The notes: generated by a model not told the origin, from the letters alone. 64,000 nucleotides of DNA from an uncultured Pelagibacteraceae bacterium (GCA_902589455.1 CACISX010000002.1:1-64000); one strand, 5' to 3'. Positions 8,547 to 17,432 are shown, counted from the first letter of the stretch. Made by a program: numbers and translations.

Positions 8547-9231
8547 CTACAGCAATTATTTGGCCTGTAACCCAAGAACTATCTTCTGTTAGTAGGAATT
8601 TAGCAAGAGCAGCAGAGTCTTTACCTTCGCCTAATCTTTTAAGGGGATGTGCTTTTGCAATACCTTCAGCTATAGCAGTATTTTTTAACATTGGTTCTGC
8701 TATTTTAGATTTTGTTAAACTTGGTGCCACACAATTTACTCTTATGTTTGGAGCGAATTCTGCTGCAAGAGAAACTGTCAACCCTTCAACAGCAGCTTTT
8801 GCTGAGGCTATGATTGCATGATTGGTAAAACCTCTTTGAGCAGCAACAGTTGAAAATAACACTATTGAACCTTTATTTTTTTTTAAACTTTCCTGATATC
8901 CTTTAATAGCTTCTACAGCAGAATAAAGATTAAGTTTCATGCATTTCTGAAAGTCTTGTTCATTTACCATTCTTAATGGTTTCAAATCAATTGAACCTAC
9001 ACAATACGCTATGCCTTTAATTTCAGAAATATCTGATTTAACTTTTTCTATAAACCCATCCTCTAAAACATCCGCAACGGTATGTGAGCATCCAAGTTTT
9101 TCAGAGACAGAACTAAGTTCACTTTCATTTCTTCCAACTAAATGAATATTGTTTCCAGAGTTTTTTAATTGTTCCGCTAAACTTGACCCAATAGAACCTG
9201 TCGCACCAAAAATTATATATTTTTCTGACAT
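8521..9231 (-). CDS. Short-chain dehydrogenase/reductase, atypical active site
   Basis: A 236-residue Rossmann protein with the nucleotide motif GATGSIGSS (residues 9-17), VGRN after beta-2 (suggesting NADP), catalytic-type Ser127 (VLFSTVA) and Lys145 (ASAKAAVEG), and the C-terminal TGQIIAVDGG block. The tyrosine normally four residues before the lysine is Ile141, so the classical Ser-Tyr-Lys triad is incomplete. It may bind a cofactor or substrate without ordinary reductase activity, or use another proton donor. It is divergent from the photolyase gene (27-bp gap) and overlaps the sugar dehydrogenase gene downstream. Confidence 0.85.
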   Translation of the reverse strand: MSEKYIIFGATGSIGSSLAEQLKNSGNNIHLVGRNESELSSVSEKLGCSHTVADVLEDGFIEKVKSDISEIKGIAYCVGSIDLKPLRMVNEQDFQKCMKLNLYSAVEAIKGYQESLKKNKGSIVLFSTVAAQRGFTNHAIIASAKAAVEGLTVSLAAEFAPNIRVNCVAPSLTKSKIAEPMLKNTAIAEGIAKAHPLKRLGEGKDSAALAKFLLTEDSSWVTGQIIAVDGGRSKLS

Positions 9232-9258
9232 AAAAAATTTTATTAGTTATATTTAACT

Positions 9259-10752
9259 ATGAAGTTATTTTTTATACTTGGTAGTCAATTATTTCCAACA
9301 AAATACCTAGACCGCTTCAAAAAAGACCACCTATTTTTTATGGCTGAAGATAAGGGTTTATGCACTTATGAAAAGCATCATAAACAAAAAATTTTATTAT
9401 TTTTATCTTCTATGCGTTCTTATGCAGATGGATTAAGAAAAAACAAATTTAAATTAGATTACTTTAAAATCGAAGATAAAGAATTTAATGAAGATTATTT
9501 AAAAAAATTAAAAAAAATAATTACAGAAAAAAAAGTAAAAGAAATTTCAAGTTTTGAAGTAGAGGATAAATTTTTTGAAAAAAAAATTTCACAATTTTTA
9601 AAAAAAGAAAAAATACACTGGAATGTTGTTCAAACTCCTATGTTTTTAAATTCAAGAGCTGAATTTAAAAATTATTTATCAAAATCAAAAAAACCTTTTA
9701 TGGCAACTTTCTACAAAGATGTTAGAAAAAAATCTGGGATATTGATGGGTTCAGATGGTAATCCAATTGGGGGCAAATGGAGCTTTGATGAAGATAACAG
9801 AAATAAATTACCTAAAAATATTTCAATTCCTAAATTTCCAAAAATAAATGAAACCAGTCACACAAAAAAATTAAAGCCTATTATTGAAAAGGAATTTAAA
9901 AATCACCCAGGGAGTACAAATAATTTTTGGTTTGCAACAGAATATGAAGATGTAGTTAAACTTTTAAATTTTTTTATAAAAGAAAAATCAAACTTATTTG
10001 GTGATTATGAGGATGCAGTTGATCAAAAAGATAATATTTTGTTCCATAGCGCATTAAGTCCTTATATAAATTTAGGTTTAATTACTCCTGAATTTGTAAT
10101 CCAAAAAGTTTTAGACTTTCATAAGAAAAATAAAATAAGAATGAATTCTTTAGAGGGCTATATCCGCCAGGTGATTGGTTGGCGAGAATTTATGCGTGGA
10201 ATTTATCAGTCCTATTCTCAAGAAATGGAAACTGGAAATTTTTTTAAACAAAATAGAAAAATGAAAAGTTCTTGGTATGATGGTACCACTGGTCTTCCAC
10301 CTTTAGATTATGCAATTAAAAATGCTGTTAACCATGGTTGGTCACATCACATTGAAAGATTAATGATCTTATCAAACATAATGAACCTTTGTGAGTTAAA
10401 GCCAACAATTGTTTATAAGTGGTTCATGGAGATGTTTGTAGACTCCTCAGATTGGGTAATGGTTCCAAATGTATATGGGATGGGATTATTTAGTGAAGGA
10501 GGAATTTTTGCAACCAAACCTTATATTTGTGGATCTGCATATTTTATGAAAATGATGGACTTTAAGAAAGGTGATTGGTGTAACACCATGGATGGTCTTT
10601 ACTGGAGATTCATAGATCGAAACAGAAAATTCTTTTTAAAAAATCCTCGTCTATCAATGATGGTAAGGATATTTGACAAAATGAAATCTGAAAGAAAAAA
10701 ATTAATTTTATCAGATGCCGATAAATTCATTAAACAAAATACAATTGGATGA
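9259..10752 (+). CDS. Cryptochrome/photolyase-family protein (bacterial (6-4) photolyase-related clade, COG3046-like)
   Basis: Predicted FAD-binding light-dependent DNA repair enzyme or photoreceptor of 497 residues. It starts with the Rossmann antenna domain ([10 protein letters not shown]). The C-terminal helical FAD domain carries [14 protein letters not shown] (265-279), [14 protein letters not shown] (301-314), the [15 protein letters not shown] block (359-373), and [14 protein letters not shown] plus [12 protein letters not shown] before DGLYWRFI. In the iron-sulfur photolyases of this clade four Cys bind a 4Fe-4S cluster; here the expected CxxC is Lys436/Asp439 and the upstream Cys position is Pro348. 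Only Cys424 and Cys441 lie nearby, so the cluster is probably absent. The gene directly overlaps a DUF2256 mini-gene. Confidence 0.88.
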   Translation: MKLFFILGSQLFPTKYLDRFKKDHLFFMAEDKGLCTYEKHHKQKILLFLSSMRSYADGLRKNKFKLDYFKIEDKEFNEDYLKKLKKIITEKKVKEISSFEVEDKFFEKKISQFLKKEKIHWNVVQTPMFLNSRAEFKNYLSKSKKPFMATFYKDVRKKSGILMGSDGNPIGGKWSFDEDNRNKLPKNISIPKFPKINETSHTKKLKPIIEKEFKNHPGSTNNFWFATEYEDVVKLLNFFIKEKSNLFGDYEDAVDQKDNILFHSALSPYINLGLITPEFVIQKVLDFHKKNKIRMNSLEGYIRQVIGWREFMRGIYQSYSQEMETGNFFKQNRKMKSSWYDGTTGLPPLDYAIKNAVNHGWSHHIERLMILSNIMNLCELKPTIVYKWFMEMFVDSSDWVMVPNVYGMGLFSEGGIFATKPYICGSAYFMKMMDFKKGDWCNTMDGLYWRFIDRNRKFFLKNPRLSMMVRIFDKMKSERKKLILSDADKFIKQNTIG

Positions 10753-10877
10753 AAAAAGAAAATTTACCTACTAAAACATGTCCTGTCTGTAAAAGACCTT
10801 TTAGATGGCGGAAAAAATGGAAGTTGAATTGGGAAAGAGTAAAATATTGTTCAAAGAAGTGTTCTAAGCTAAGCTAA
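10749..10877 (+). CDS. DUF2256-type mini zinc-ribbon protein
   Basis: A 42-residue ORF starting with the ATG that overlaps the stop of the photolyase gene (ATGA). The protein has a [14 protein letters not shown] stretch followed by a YCSKKCSKL ending: CxxC plus CxxxC, a classic compact zinc-binding layout. DUF2256 proteins of this size and pattern commonly sit next to cryptochrome/photolyase genes, which matches here. No enzymatic role is known. A partner or folding role for the adjacent photolyase is inferred only from neighbourhood. Confidence 0.85.
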   Translation: MKKENLPTKTCPVCKRPFRWRKKWKLNWERVKYCSKKCSKLS

Positions 10878-10882
10878 TCTTA

Positions 10883-11602
10883 GTGAATATAATAGTATTA
10901 CAACATATTAAAATAGAAGACCCGGGTTACATTAAAGATTTGATGTTGGCTGATGGATTTAAACTAACCACTATTGAATTAGATGATGGTGAAAAAATAC
11001 CAGATGATTTAGGTAAATTTGATGGAATGTTTTGCATGGGAGGACCAATGGATACCTATATGGAGAAGGAATACCCATGGTTAATAGAAGAGAAGAAAAA
11101 AATTAAAGAATTTGTTGTAGATCTAAAAAAACCTTATTTAGGTTTTTGTTTAGGTTGTCAGCTTTTAGGAGAAGTAGTGGGCGGAAAAGTGGTTAAATCT
11201 AAACCAGCGGAAATTGGTATTATGGATATAAATTTCTCTAATGAAAAAAATGTAGATAAATTATTTTCTAAATTTCCTGATAAAATAAAAAGTTTACAAT
11301 GGCATTCTTATGAAGTTGAAGGAATAGAAAATAATACAGATATAACTTTATTAGCCTCTTCTCCAATCACTAAGTATCAAATTTTTAAATATCAAAATCA
11401 TGCTTATGGAATTCAATTTCATATTGAAATAAAAGATACTACGGTTAATGAATGGGGGTGTGTTCCGGAGTATAAAAAAGCTTTAGAAGATCAGCTTGGT
11501 AATGGTGCATTAGAAAAGTTCGATCAATCTGCAAAAGATAACATGAAAGATATGAATAACTACTCTACAATCCTTTATAATAATTTTAAAAAACTTTTAT
11601 GA
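10883..11602 (+). CDS. Class I glutamine amidotransferase-like protein
   Basis: A 239-residue stand-alone GATase fold. It has an FCMGGPMDTY strand-loop near residue 50, the nucleophile elbow GFCLGCQLLG with Cys89, and the catalytic His180-x-Glu182 in GIQFHIE. It resembles the amidotransferase half of GMP synthase, a common annotation for such free-standing proteins, but no synthetase partner is nearby. It starts with GTG at 10883, 5 bases after the DUF2256 gene. The substrate is unknown; hydrolysis of gamma-glutamyl compounds (PuuD-like) is an alternative. Confidence 0.85.
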   Translation: MNIIVLQHIKIEDPGYIKDLMLADGFKLTTIELDDGEKIPDDLGKFDGMFCMGGPMDTYMEKEYPWLIEEKKKIKEFVVDLKKPYLGFCLGCQLLGEVVGGKVVKSKPAEIGIMDINFSNEKNVDKLFSKFPDKIKSLQWHSYEVEGIENNTDITLLASSPITKYQIFKYQNHAYGIQFHIEIKDTTVNEWGCVPEYKKALEDQLGNGALEKFDQSAKDNMKDMNNYSTILYNNFKKLL

Positions 11603-11820
11603 ATAATAAAATTTTTGAATGGGCAGGAGTTATAACTGCAATATTATATTCTTTGTTTGTTGCTTTAAATATAGGCATAGAATTTTTTGGTTTTTGTCTA
11701 CTGCTTTTGTCAGCTATCTTAATTGGAATTTGGGCTTATAGAGGTGGTCATAAAGGAATTTTGTTATTACAATTTTTTTATGCAACAGCTGGAGTTATCG
11801 GAATGGTTCGTTGGTTTTAG
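11599..11820 (+). CDS. Small three-helix membrane protein of unknown function
   Basis: A 73-residue hydrophobic protein with segments at about 9-27, 29-47 and 53-70, and a conserved-looking RGGHKGILLLQFFYATAG turn. I do not recognise a named family. It overlaps the amidotransferase stop by 4 bases and its own stop overlaps the stop of the convergent photolyase-like gene (shared bases 11817-11820). Translational coupling to the amidotransferase suggests joint expression. Confidence 0.65.
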   Translation: MNNKIFEWAGVITAILYSLFVALNIGIEFFGFCLLLLSAILIGIWAYRGGHKGILLLQFFYATAGVIGMVRWF

Positions 11821-12956
11821 TTAAAAGTCGAAACTATTTTGGGAATATAATTCTTAAAATTAAAAAATCCTTTATTACAGTATTGCCAAGCTAATTGATC
11901 AAGTTTTCTATATAAGAAATCTATTTTTAAATTATTTGAATTTATAAAATCCAAATTTTCACCTACTGTTGGATATAAACCATAACAATTTTCAATATTT
12001 TTAATTTCATTTATATCAATGACCTGACAATCAATAGATTGATTTTTCAATCTTTTTTCTTGGTCTTCTATTAAATGAGATTTAAATTTCACTAATTTTT
12101 CACAAAGTTTTATAGATCTATGTTCATTTTTGGAAGAAACTAAGTAAATTTTCTTAAACTTGATATCTTTAAAGTCAGTGATTTCAAACGAGAGATTATT
12201 TTCAAATATTAATAGATTTTTTTCTTCAATATTTTGTAGGTTAGTAAAATTTCGTTTTACAATTTGATAAGATTTTTCTGAAATCTTTGGAGTAACGTTC
12301 TTATTTAATTTTATTTTTTGAAATCTATTGTTAGTGAATTTTTTAATATTCCATTCACTTGCAAGATAATGTTTACCTTGAGTCTGAACACCCGCAACCC
12401 ATCTCCATCCAAGAGTGTTTGATGCAGCATCTCCATCATAAAGATGCTGCATAAAAAATTCTGCACCTAATTGCCAAGGTAATTCTAAAGTAAAAATCCA
12501 AATACTAGCAAACCACATTCTAGTGTGATTATGTAAATAATTGTTCTCTTTTAGCTCTTTTACCCATTCATTAAAGCAATCTATGTTTGTTTTTCCTTCT
12601 ATTGCAGAAAGATAATCTTGATTATTTTGAAATTCATTTTTGATTTGATTTAATTCAACAAGATAATCTGTCCAAACATTTGGTCTTAATTCTAACCAAC
12701 CTTTCCAATAAGTTCGCCATAAAACCTCTTGAATAAATTTCTCATTTTTTGAAAAGGAAAATTTACTCAGCGCGTTCCGAATGACCTCTTGTTCATTAAT
12801 TATTCCATGAGTTATGTATGGTGATAAGCAAGATATATTAGATCTTTTTTCAGGTCCAAAATCAAAATTTCTTAATTTTGAATACTCTGCAAGATTATTA
12901 TTAACAAAATTATTTAATTGATTTAAGGCCTTAGCCCTTGAAGCTTCAAATATCAT
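11817..12956 (-). CDS. Photolyase-type FAD-binding domain protein with extra C-terminal domain
   Basis: A 379-residue protein that begins directly with the helical FAD-binding half of a photolyase. It has LSPYITHGII (45-53), a tryptophan-rich VLWRTYWKGWLELRP (78-92), HNHTRMWFASIWIF (142-155) and DGDAASNTLGWRWVAG (174-189), all FAD-contact blocks in photolyases. The usual N-terminal antenna domain is missing. Instead residues ~245-379 form a separate alpha/beta-looking segment (IYLVSSKNEHRS and so on). This could be a relocated antenna-like domain or something new. Whether it repairs DNA cannot be judged. It converges on the small membrane protein gene and is followed upstream by psiE. Confidence 0.82.
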   Translation of the reverse strand: MIFEASRAKALNQLNNFVNNNLAEYSKLRNFDFGPEKRSNISCLSPYITHGIINEQEVIRNALSKFSFSKNEKFIQEVLWRTYWKGWLELRPNVWTDYLVELNQIKNEFQNNQDYLSAIEGKTNIDCFNEWVKELKENNYLHNHTRMWFASIWIFTLELPWQLGAEFFMQHLYDGDAASNTLGWRWVAGVQTQGKHYLASEWNIKKFTNNRFQKIKLNKNVTPKISEKSYQIVKRNFTNLQNIEEKNLLIFENNLSFEITDFKDIKFKKIYLVSSKNEHRSIKLCEKLVKFKSHLIEDQEKRLKNQSIDCQVIDINEIKNIENCYGLYPTVGENLDFINSNNLKIDFLYRKLDQLAWQYCNKGFFNFKNYIPKIVSTFN

Positions 12957-12964
12957 TTTACAAA

Positions 12965-13345
12965 TTATTTTGATTTTTTTCTCTTAAGACCTAACTTGTC
13001 ACTATGTCTTAACCTTAAAACAACAATTGCTCCAGCAATTAACAAAATTGCTACCGCTTCATAAACTAGTGCAGTAGGGTCCATTTCTTTACCTTGTAAA
13101 ATAATAAATCGTGCAAGCGCGGTAATGGCAATAAGAAGTGGAAGAGTAATACTAATAGATTGTTGGCTCCAAAAAACTCTAACCATTGCTAGAACTTCTA
13201 AATATAGAAACATTAAAAGCAAATCAGCTAGTGTAACTGATTGGTTAGTGAACATATTTTTAATTTCAATCCCAACAGCAATAACTGTGCTGACTAAGAT
13301 AATACACATCAAAGCTAACTGTAAATTTTTTGCTATATTGTCCAT
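12965..13345 (-). CDS. PsiE family (phosphate-starvation-inducible) membrane protein
   Basis: A 126-residue integral membrane protein with four hydrophobic segments and the family-like blocks LLLMFLYLEVLAMVRVFWSQ and ITALARFIILQGKEMDP, then a basic C-terminus. PsiE in E. coli is induced by phosphate limitation; its biochemical role is unknown. The start codon at 13345 overlaps the stop of the upstream membrane protein gene by one base, so the two form a unit. Family assignment rests on remembered patterns. Confidence 0.8.
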   Translation of the reverse strand: MDNIAKNLQLALMCIILVSTVIAVGIEIKNMFTNQSVTLADLLLMFLYLEVLAMVRVFWSQQSISITLPLLIAITALARFIILQGKEMDPTALVYEAVAILLIAGAIVVLRLRHSDKLGLKRKKSK

Positions 13346-13803
13346 TATTTATCTTTACTAAATGGTAGCCATTTTTCAAATACTGATTTTGACGGACCAT
13401 CATATGGAATTGAATAAGAGCTTGGATTTGGACTTGTTAAAACCTCAATACCTTTTGAGAAAACAAATATAAAAACTATTACAAATACAATAACCATTAT
13501 TTTAAACGGGTCAAAATTTTTAGTTTGAAATACACTGTTGGATCTTTCTTCTGCTTTATGAAATTGCTTAAATGTCATGTAAACAGCAAAAATTAATCCT
13601 ATGTGTGCTACATAAAGACCTGCCCAACCAAAAGCAAAAGTTGTGTAAGAAAATACGTATAAGCTAAAAACTGTTGTCCATATAAAACTTAAAACTAAAA
13701 GAATTTGTAGCCTAACTGTTTTTGGAAGTGCACGCAGATCATTTTTGCTGTCATCAAACAAAATATTTGCTGCATCTATCATCCAGTTCTTTATTGATTC
13801 CAT
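13345..13803 (-). CDS. Membrane protein of unknown function (three helices)
   Basis: A 152-residue protein not recognised as a named family. It starts with an amphipathic stretch (about 1-28), then hydrophobic segments at about 30-52, 54-76 and 103-122. It ends in a soluble C-terminal tail with Pro/Ser-rich sequence (NPSSYSIPYDGPSKS). It is upstream of and overlapping with psiE. No catalytic motif is visible. Inner-membrane location is predicted. Confidence 0.65.
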   Translation of the reverse strand: MESIKNWMIDAANILFDDSKNDLRALPKTVRLQILLVLSFIWTTVFSLYVFSYTTFAFGWAGLYVAHIGLIFAVYMTFKQFHKAEERSNSVFQTKNFDPFKIMVIVFVIVFIFVFSKGIEVLTSPNPSSYSIPYDGPSKSVFEKWLPFSKDK

Positions 13804-13860
13804 AGAATGAGGATATAATTTTTGGTAATTTAAACAAATGTCAATTTGTCCTAAACTTAC

Positions 13861-15048
13861 CTATGATCGAAGCTTTTTTTTATGATAATTGATAAATCTT
13901 TCAACGTTAGATTTATTAAATGACTTGTTTTCCTCAAATGAGACTTTTTTCATTGAATAAGCACTGCTATTAGTAACCCTTGATTGAATTGTAATATTTC
14001 CTTTATACAATTTAAGCTTAACTGAGCCATTAACTTTGCTTCTTTTTAAATCTACAATTTTTTGAAGTTTAAATCTTTCTTTTGAATACCAATAACCATT
14101 ATAAATTAACTCAGCATATCTAGACATTATCTGGTCTTTTTTATGCATAGTTTCTTTATCTAAAGTTACAGACTCAATAGCTCTATGAGCATTGATTAAA
14201 AGAGTTCCGCCAGGTGTTTCGTAAACTCCTCTAGATTTGATACCTAAAAATCTATTCTCTACTAAGTCAACTCTTCCAATTCCATTTTTGCCTGCTAGGT
14301 CATTAAGCTTTGTTAATAATTTAGCTGGAGACATTTTTTTTCCATTAATTCCAAAAGGATCACCGTTTTTAAAATTGATAGTAACAAATGATGGTTTGTT
14401 CGGTGCCTTTTCTGGAGAAACTGTTCGCTGAAAAATAAATTCTGGTGCAGAATTTTTTGGATTTTCTAAAACCTTACCTTCAGTTGATGTATGAAATAAA
14501 TTGTCATCTACAGAAAAAGGAGGTGCACCTTTTTTATCTTTAGGTATAGCTATGCCATGTTTTTTTGCATAATTTATTAAATCTGTTCTAGATTTTAATT
14601 TCCAAATTCTCCACGGAGCTATGATTTTAATTTTAGGACCAAAATAATTATAGCCTAATTCAAATCTTACTTGGTCATTTCCTTTTCCAGTTGCTCCGTG
14701 TGAAACCGCATATGCCTTAAATTTTTTAGCTACTCTTATTTGATCTTTTGCAATAAGAGGCCTTGCTATCGATGTCCCCAATAAATAAACACCCTCATAG
14801 ATCGCATGTCCTCTGATCATGGGATAAACATAATCCTTAACAAAAATATCTTTCAAATCTTTAATAATTATATATTTAACACCAAATTTTTTTGCATTGG
14901 TTATAATTTTTTTTCTATCAATTTCTTGGCCTACATCCGCTGTATAACAAATAACATCTGCATCATAATTTTCTTGAAGCCATTTTAAAATTATAGAGGT
15001 ATCGAGTCCTCCAGAATAAGCTAGAATAATTTTCTTTTTTGATTTCAT
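13861..15048 (-). CDS. argG: Argininosuccinate synthase
   Basis: ArgG condenses citrulline and aspartate with ATP in arginine biosynthesis. The 395-residue length is typical. The ATP pyrophosphatase P-loop AYSGGLDTS is at residues 10-18. Further blocks are VSHGATGKGNDQVRFE (~115-130), SVDDNLFHTSTEGKVLE (~178) and ENRFLGIKSRGVYETPGG (~263). The C-terminal region (SAYSMKKVSFEENKSFNKSN) matches the family end. It is followed within 3 bases upstream by the ialB-like gene on the same strand. Confidence 0.96.
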   Translation of the reverse strand: MKSKKKIILAYSGGLDTSIILKWLQENYDADVICYTADVGQEIDRKKIITNAKKFGVKYIIIKDLKDIFVKDYVYPMIRGHAIYEGVYLLGTSIARPLIAKDQIRVAKKFKAYAVSHGATGKGNDQVRFELGYNYFGPKIKIIAPWRIWKLKSRTDLINYAKKHGIAIPKDKKGAPPFSVDDNLFHTSTEGKVLENPKNSAPEFIFQRTVSPEKAPNKPSFVTINFKNGDPFGINGKKMSPAKLLTKLNDLAGKNGIGRVDLVENRFLGIKSRGVYETPGGTLLINAHRAIESVTLDKETMHKKDQIMSRYAELIYNGYWYSKERFKLQKIVDLKRSKVNGSVKLKLYKGNITIQSRVTNSSAYSMKKVSFEENKSFNKSNVERFINYHKKKLRS

Positions 15049-15051
15049 TAA

Positions 15052-15564
15052 TTAACTACAAGCTTTTTTTGAAGCGTTATAAGCTTTAGTAAATCCTAAT
15101 AATGAATAATGATCAATTGTTTGAGAGCCCTGTTGATTATATCCTGTAATCATCAATCTTGATCCTTTTCTCATTTGTTTAATCATTTTTAATTCAATTT
15201 TATTGTCAGCAATCCAGGCGAAACCTTGTTCTTTAATATCAAATTTAAATTTTTTTTTCCCAGATACTGCTGTTACAGAATTGTTTTTATTAAATTCATA
15301 ACCAGGTGTTACGCTGACCTCGTTTGAAATATTATTATATGGTCTAAAAGCAACAAATAATTTTGCGTCACGTTTATTTGATTTAGGCGCTTGCAAGATA
15401 GGTAAAGATTGTGCAAAACATATTTTTTCATTATTTTCAAACGTAACCATTGCTTGCCAATCTTTAAATTTACCAATTTTTTTTATTTCTTCTGCAGCTA
15501 AATGACCAAAATTGTTTATAAAAAATACACTTAATATAATTATAATTTTTTTATTTAAGGACAT
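15052..15564 (-). CDS. Invasion-associated locus B (IalB) family periplasmic protein
   Basis: A 170-residue exported protein with a signal peptide (about residues 4-24, ending near HLAAEE). The IalB pattern follows: FKDWQAMVTFENNEKICFAQS with a Cys, a central beta-rich region, and a C-terminal FDIKEQGFAW ... YSLLGFTKAYNASKKAC with a second Cys that could pair with the first. IalB-like proteins are widespread in alphaproteobacteria, including free-living ones, and the name from Bartonella does not imply virulence. It overlaps the aldo/keto reductase gene by 10 bases. Confidence 0.85.
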   Translation of the reverse strand: MSLNKKIIIILSVFFINNFGHLAAEEIKKIGKFKDWQAMVTFENNEKICFAQSLPILQAPKSNKRDAKLFVAFRPYNNISNEVSVTPGYEFNKNNSVTAVSGKKKFKFDIKEQGFAWIADNKIELKMIKQMRKGSRLMITGYNQQGSQTIDHYSLLGFTKAYNASKKACS

Positions 15565-16589
15565 GGATTTGGATAAATTGTTTGAACTTGGTTAATTTCT
15601 TTAATGACATCATCAGATAAGTTTACATTTACACTTTCTATGTTTGTTTTCAACTGCTCCATTGTAGTTGCTCCAATAATTACGCTTGTCATAAAGTCTT
15701 GAATTTCACAAAATTTTATGGACATTTGACTCATATCAAGATTAAATTTCTCACTTATTTTGTAATAATGCTCAACTGCATCCTCAGTATTTGGTTTTCT
15801 ATAACGTGTCCAGAAATCAAAATCTCTTTCCATTCTTGATCCTTTAGGAAAATTTTTGTTTCTATATTTTCCACTTAAATATCCACTTGCAAGTGGAGAG
15901 TATGCTAAGCAGCCAATATTTTCTCTTATAGAGACTTCTGCTAATCCAACTTCGTAAGATCTGTTTAATAAGCTATAAGGATTTTGGATTGACATCATTC
16001 TTGGCAACTTTTTATCTTTGGATAACTGAAGATAATTTAAAACTCCCCAAGGGGTCTCATTTGATAAACCAACGTATCTTATTTTTCCCTGATCAATATA
16101 TTTATTTAGTTCTGCAAGAACATCTTCAAATTTATTCCATTCATTATCTTTATGGACATAACCAAGTCTTCCAAAATTATTAACATTTCTTTCTGGCCAA
16201 TGAAGTTGATATAAGTCTATATAATCAGTATTAAGTCTTTTAAGACTATTATTAAGAGCAGTTTCCAAATTTGGACCTGTAAAACTATTTTCTCCACTTC
16301 TTAAATAATCTCTTGCTGGGCCTGCAACTTTTGTTGCAAGAATTACTTTGTCTCTTTTTTTTGTTTTTTCAAACCAGTTTCCAATAATTTCTTCTGTATC
16401 ACCATAGGTTTCCTTTCTTGGTGGTACTGCATATAATTCAGCAGTGTCCCAAAAGTTTACTCCTTGATCTAAAGCAAAATCCATTTGTTCAAATGCTTCA
16501 AGCTCAGTATTTTGTTCTCCCCACGTCATAGTACCGAGACAAATTGTACTCACTTTAATATCGGTATTACCTAAATTTTTGTAATTCAT
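15555..16589 (-). CDS. Aldo/keto reductase (Tas-like)
   Basis: A 344-residue NADPH-dependent oxidoreductase with a TIM-barrel. The catalytic tetrad can be placed: Asp and Tyr in NFWDTAELYAVP, Lys in ILATKVAGP, His in LYQLHWPERN. The cofactor-binding segment VIIGATTMEQLKTNIE sits near the C-terminus. The length and the GTMTWGEQNTE start resemble E. coli Tas. The physiological carbonyl substrate is unknown. It heads a minus-strand group with the ialB-like gene and argG and is divergent from the Bax-inhibitor-1 gene. Confidence 0.9.
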   Translation of the reverse strand: MNYKNLGNTDIKVSTICLGTMTWGEQNTELEAFEQMDFALDQGVNFWDTAELYAVPPRKETYGDTEEIIGNWFEKTKKRDKVILATKVAGPARDYLRSGENSFTGPNLETALNNSLKRLNTDYIDLYQLHWPERNVNNFGRLGYVHKDNEWNKFEDVLAELNKYIDQGKIRYVGLSNETPWGVLNYLQLSKDKKLPRMMSIQNPYSLLNRSYEVGLAEVSIRENIGCLAYSPLASGYLSGKYRNKNFPKGSRMERDFDFWTRYRKPNTEDAVEHYYKISEKFNLDMSQMSIKFCEIQDFMTSVIIGATTMEQLKTNIESVNVNLSDDVIKEINQVQTIYPNPCP

Positions 16590-16631
16590 CAGAAATATTA
16601 AGTTAAAATTTTGTTAATCTTTTAAGGTATC

Positions 16632-16661
16632 TTGAATAATTAGTAAAAGAATATATATATT
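16632..16661 (+). promoter_or_regulatory. Candidate sigma-70 promoter of the BI-1 gene, close to the ATG
   Basis: TTGAAT (16632-16637) and TATATT (16656-16661) are separated by 18 bases. Only 7 bases lie between the -10 end and the ATG at 16669, which would give a transcript with almost no leader. No Shine-Dalgarno sequence is seen. In such AT-rich DNA this pairing could be chance. Confidence 0.35.
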
Positions 16662-16668
16662 ACTTATT

Positions 16669-17430
16669 ATGGAATTTAATAAAAACGGAATACTAAATAG
16701 AGCAAAAGCAGCACAACAAACAGCTGCTGTAATGGATGAAGGTTTAAGAGCCTACATGCTAAAAGTTTATAACTACATGGCAACAGGTATATTGCTAACT
16801 GGAATAGTAGCACTATTAACATTTAAAATGTCTGTTGTTACTAATGATGCAGGTTCAATCGTTGGTTTAACGCAGATGGGGAATGCAATTTATTTATCAG
16901 GTCTTAAATGGCTTGTAATGTTAGCACCTCTAGGTATCGTTTTTTACATGAGTTTTGGAATTAATAAAATGAGTGCATCAAAGGCACAAACTACGTTTTG
17001 GGTTTTTGCAGCTTTGATGGGTCTATCATTATCTTCAATTTTATTGGTTTATACTGGAATGAGTGTAACAAGAGTTTTCTTCATTACATCTGCAACATTT
17101 GGAGCGATGAGTATTTATGGATACACAACTAAAAGAGACTTAACAAAACTTGGTTCTTTTTTAATGATGGGTCTAATTGGAATAATTATAGCTTCAATTG
17201 TTAATATCTTTATGAAATCTTCTATGATGTATTTTGTGATTTCAATTTTAGGTGTTTTAATATTTGTTGGTTTAACAGCTTATGACACTCAGAAAATTAA
17301 AAATATGTATGTTGCGTCAGACTCAGGAGAGTTAATGGGCAAGAAAGCTGTAATGGGCGCTTTAACTTTATATCTAGATTTTATCAATCTATTTATAATG
17401 TTGTTAAGATTATTTGGTCAAAGAAGATAA
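16669..17430 (+). CDS. Bax inhibitor-1 / YccA family membrane protein
   Basis: A 253-residue protein with seven hydrophobic segments and a short N-terminal cytoplasmic stretch. Family markers are LRAYMLKVYNYMATGILLTG, the central YTTKRDLTKLGSFLMMGLIGIIIA and the C-terminal LTAYDTQKIKNMY with the conserved YDTQ acidic pair, then GALTLYLDFINLFIMLLRLFG. Bacterial BI-1/YccA proteins are proposed proton-sensitive calcium leak channels or modulators of the FtsH protease. The physiological role here is unknown. It converges with the DUF2794 gene (2-base gap). Confidence 0.93.
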   Translation: MEFNKNGILNRAKAAQQTAAVMDEGLRAYMLKVYNYMATGILLTGIVALLTFKMSVVTNDAGSIVGLTQMGNAIYLSGLKWLVMLAPLGIVFYMSFGINKMSASKAQTTFWVFAALMGLSLSSILLVYTGMSVTRVFFITSATFGAMSIYGYTTKRDLTKLGSFLMMGLIGIIIASIVNIFMKSSMMYFVISILGVLIFVGLTAYDTQKIKNMYVASDSGELMGKKAVMGALTLYLDFINLFIMLLRLFGQRR

Positions 17431-17432
17431 AT

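Noticed and set aside
13804-13860. Possible tRNA or small RNA genes in short gaps such as 13804-13860 and 27148-27185
   Set aside because: No cloverleaf, no GC-rich stems and no conserved tRNA arms are visible; these gaps are plain AT-rich spacers.
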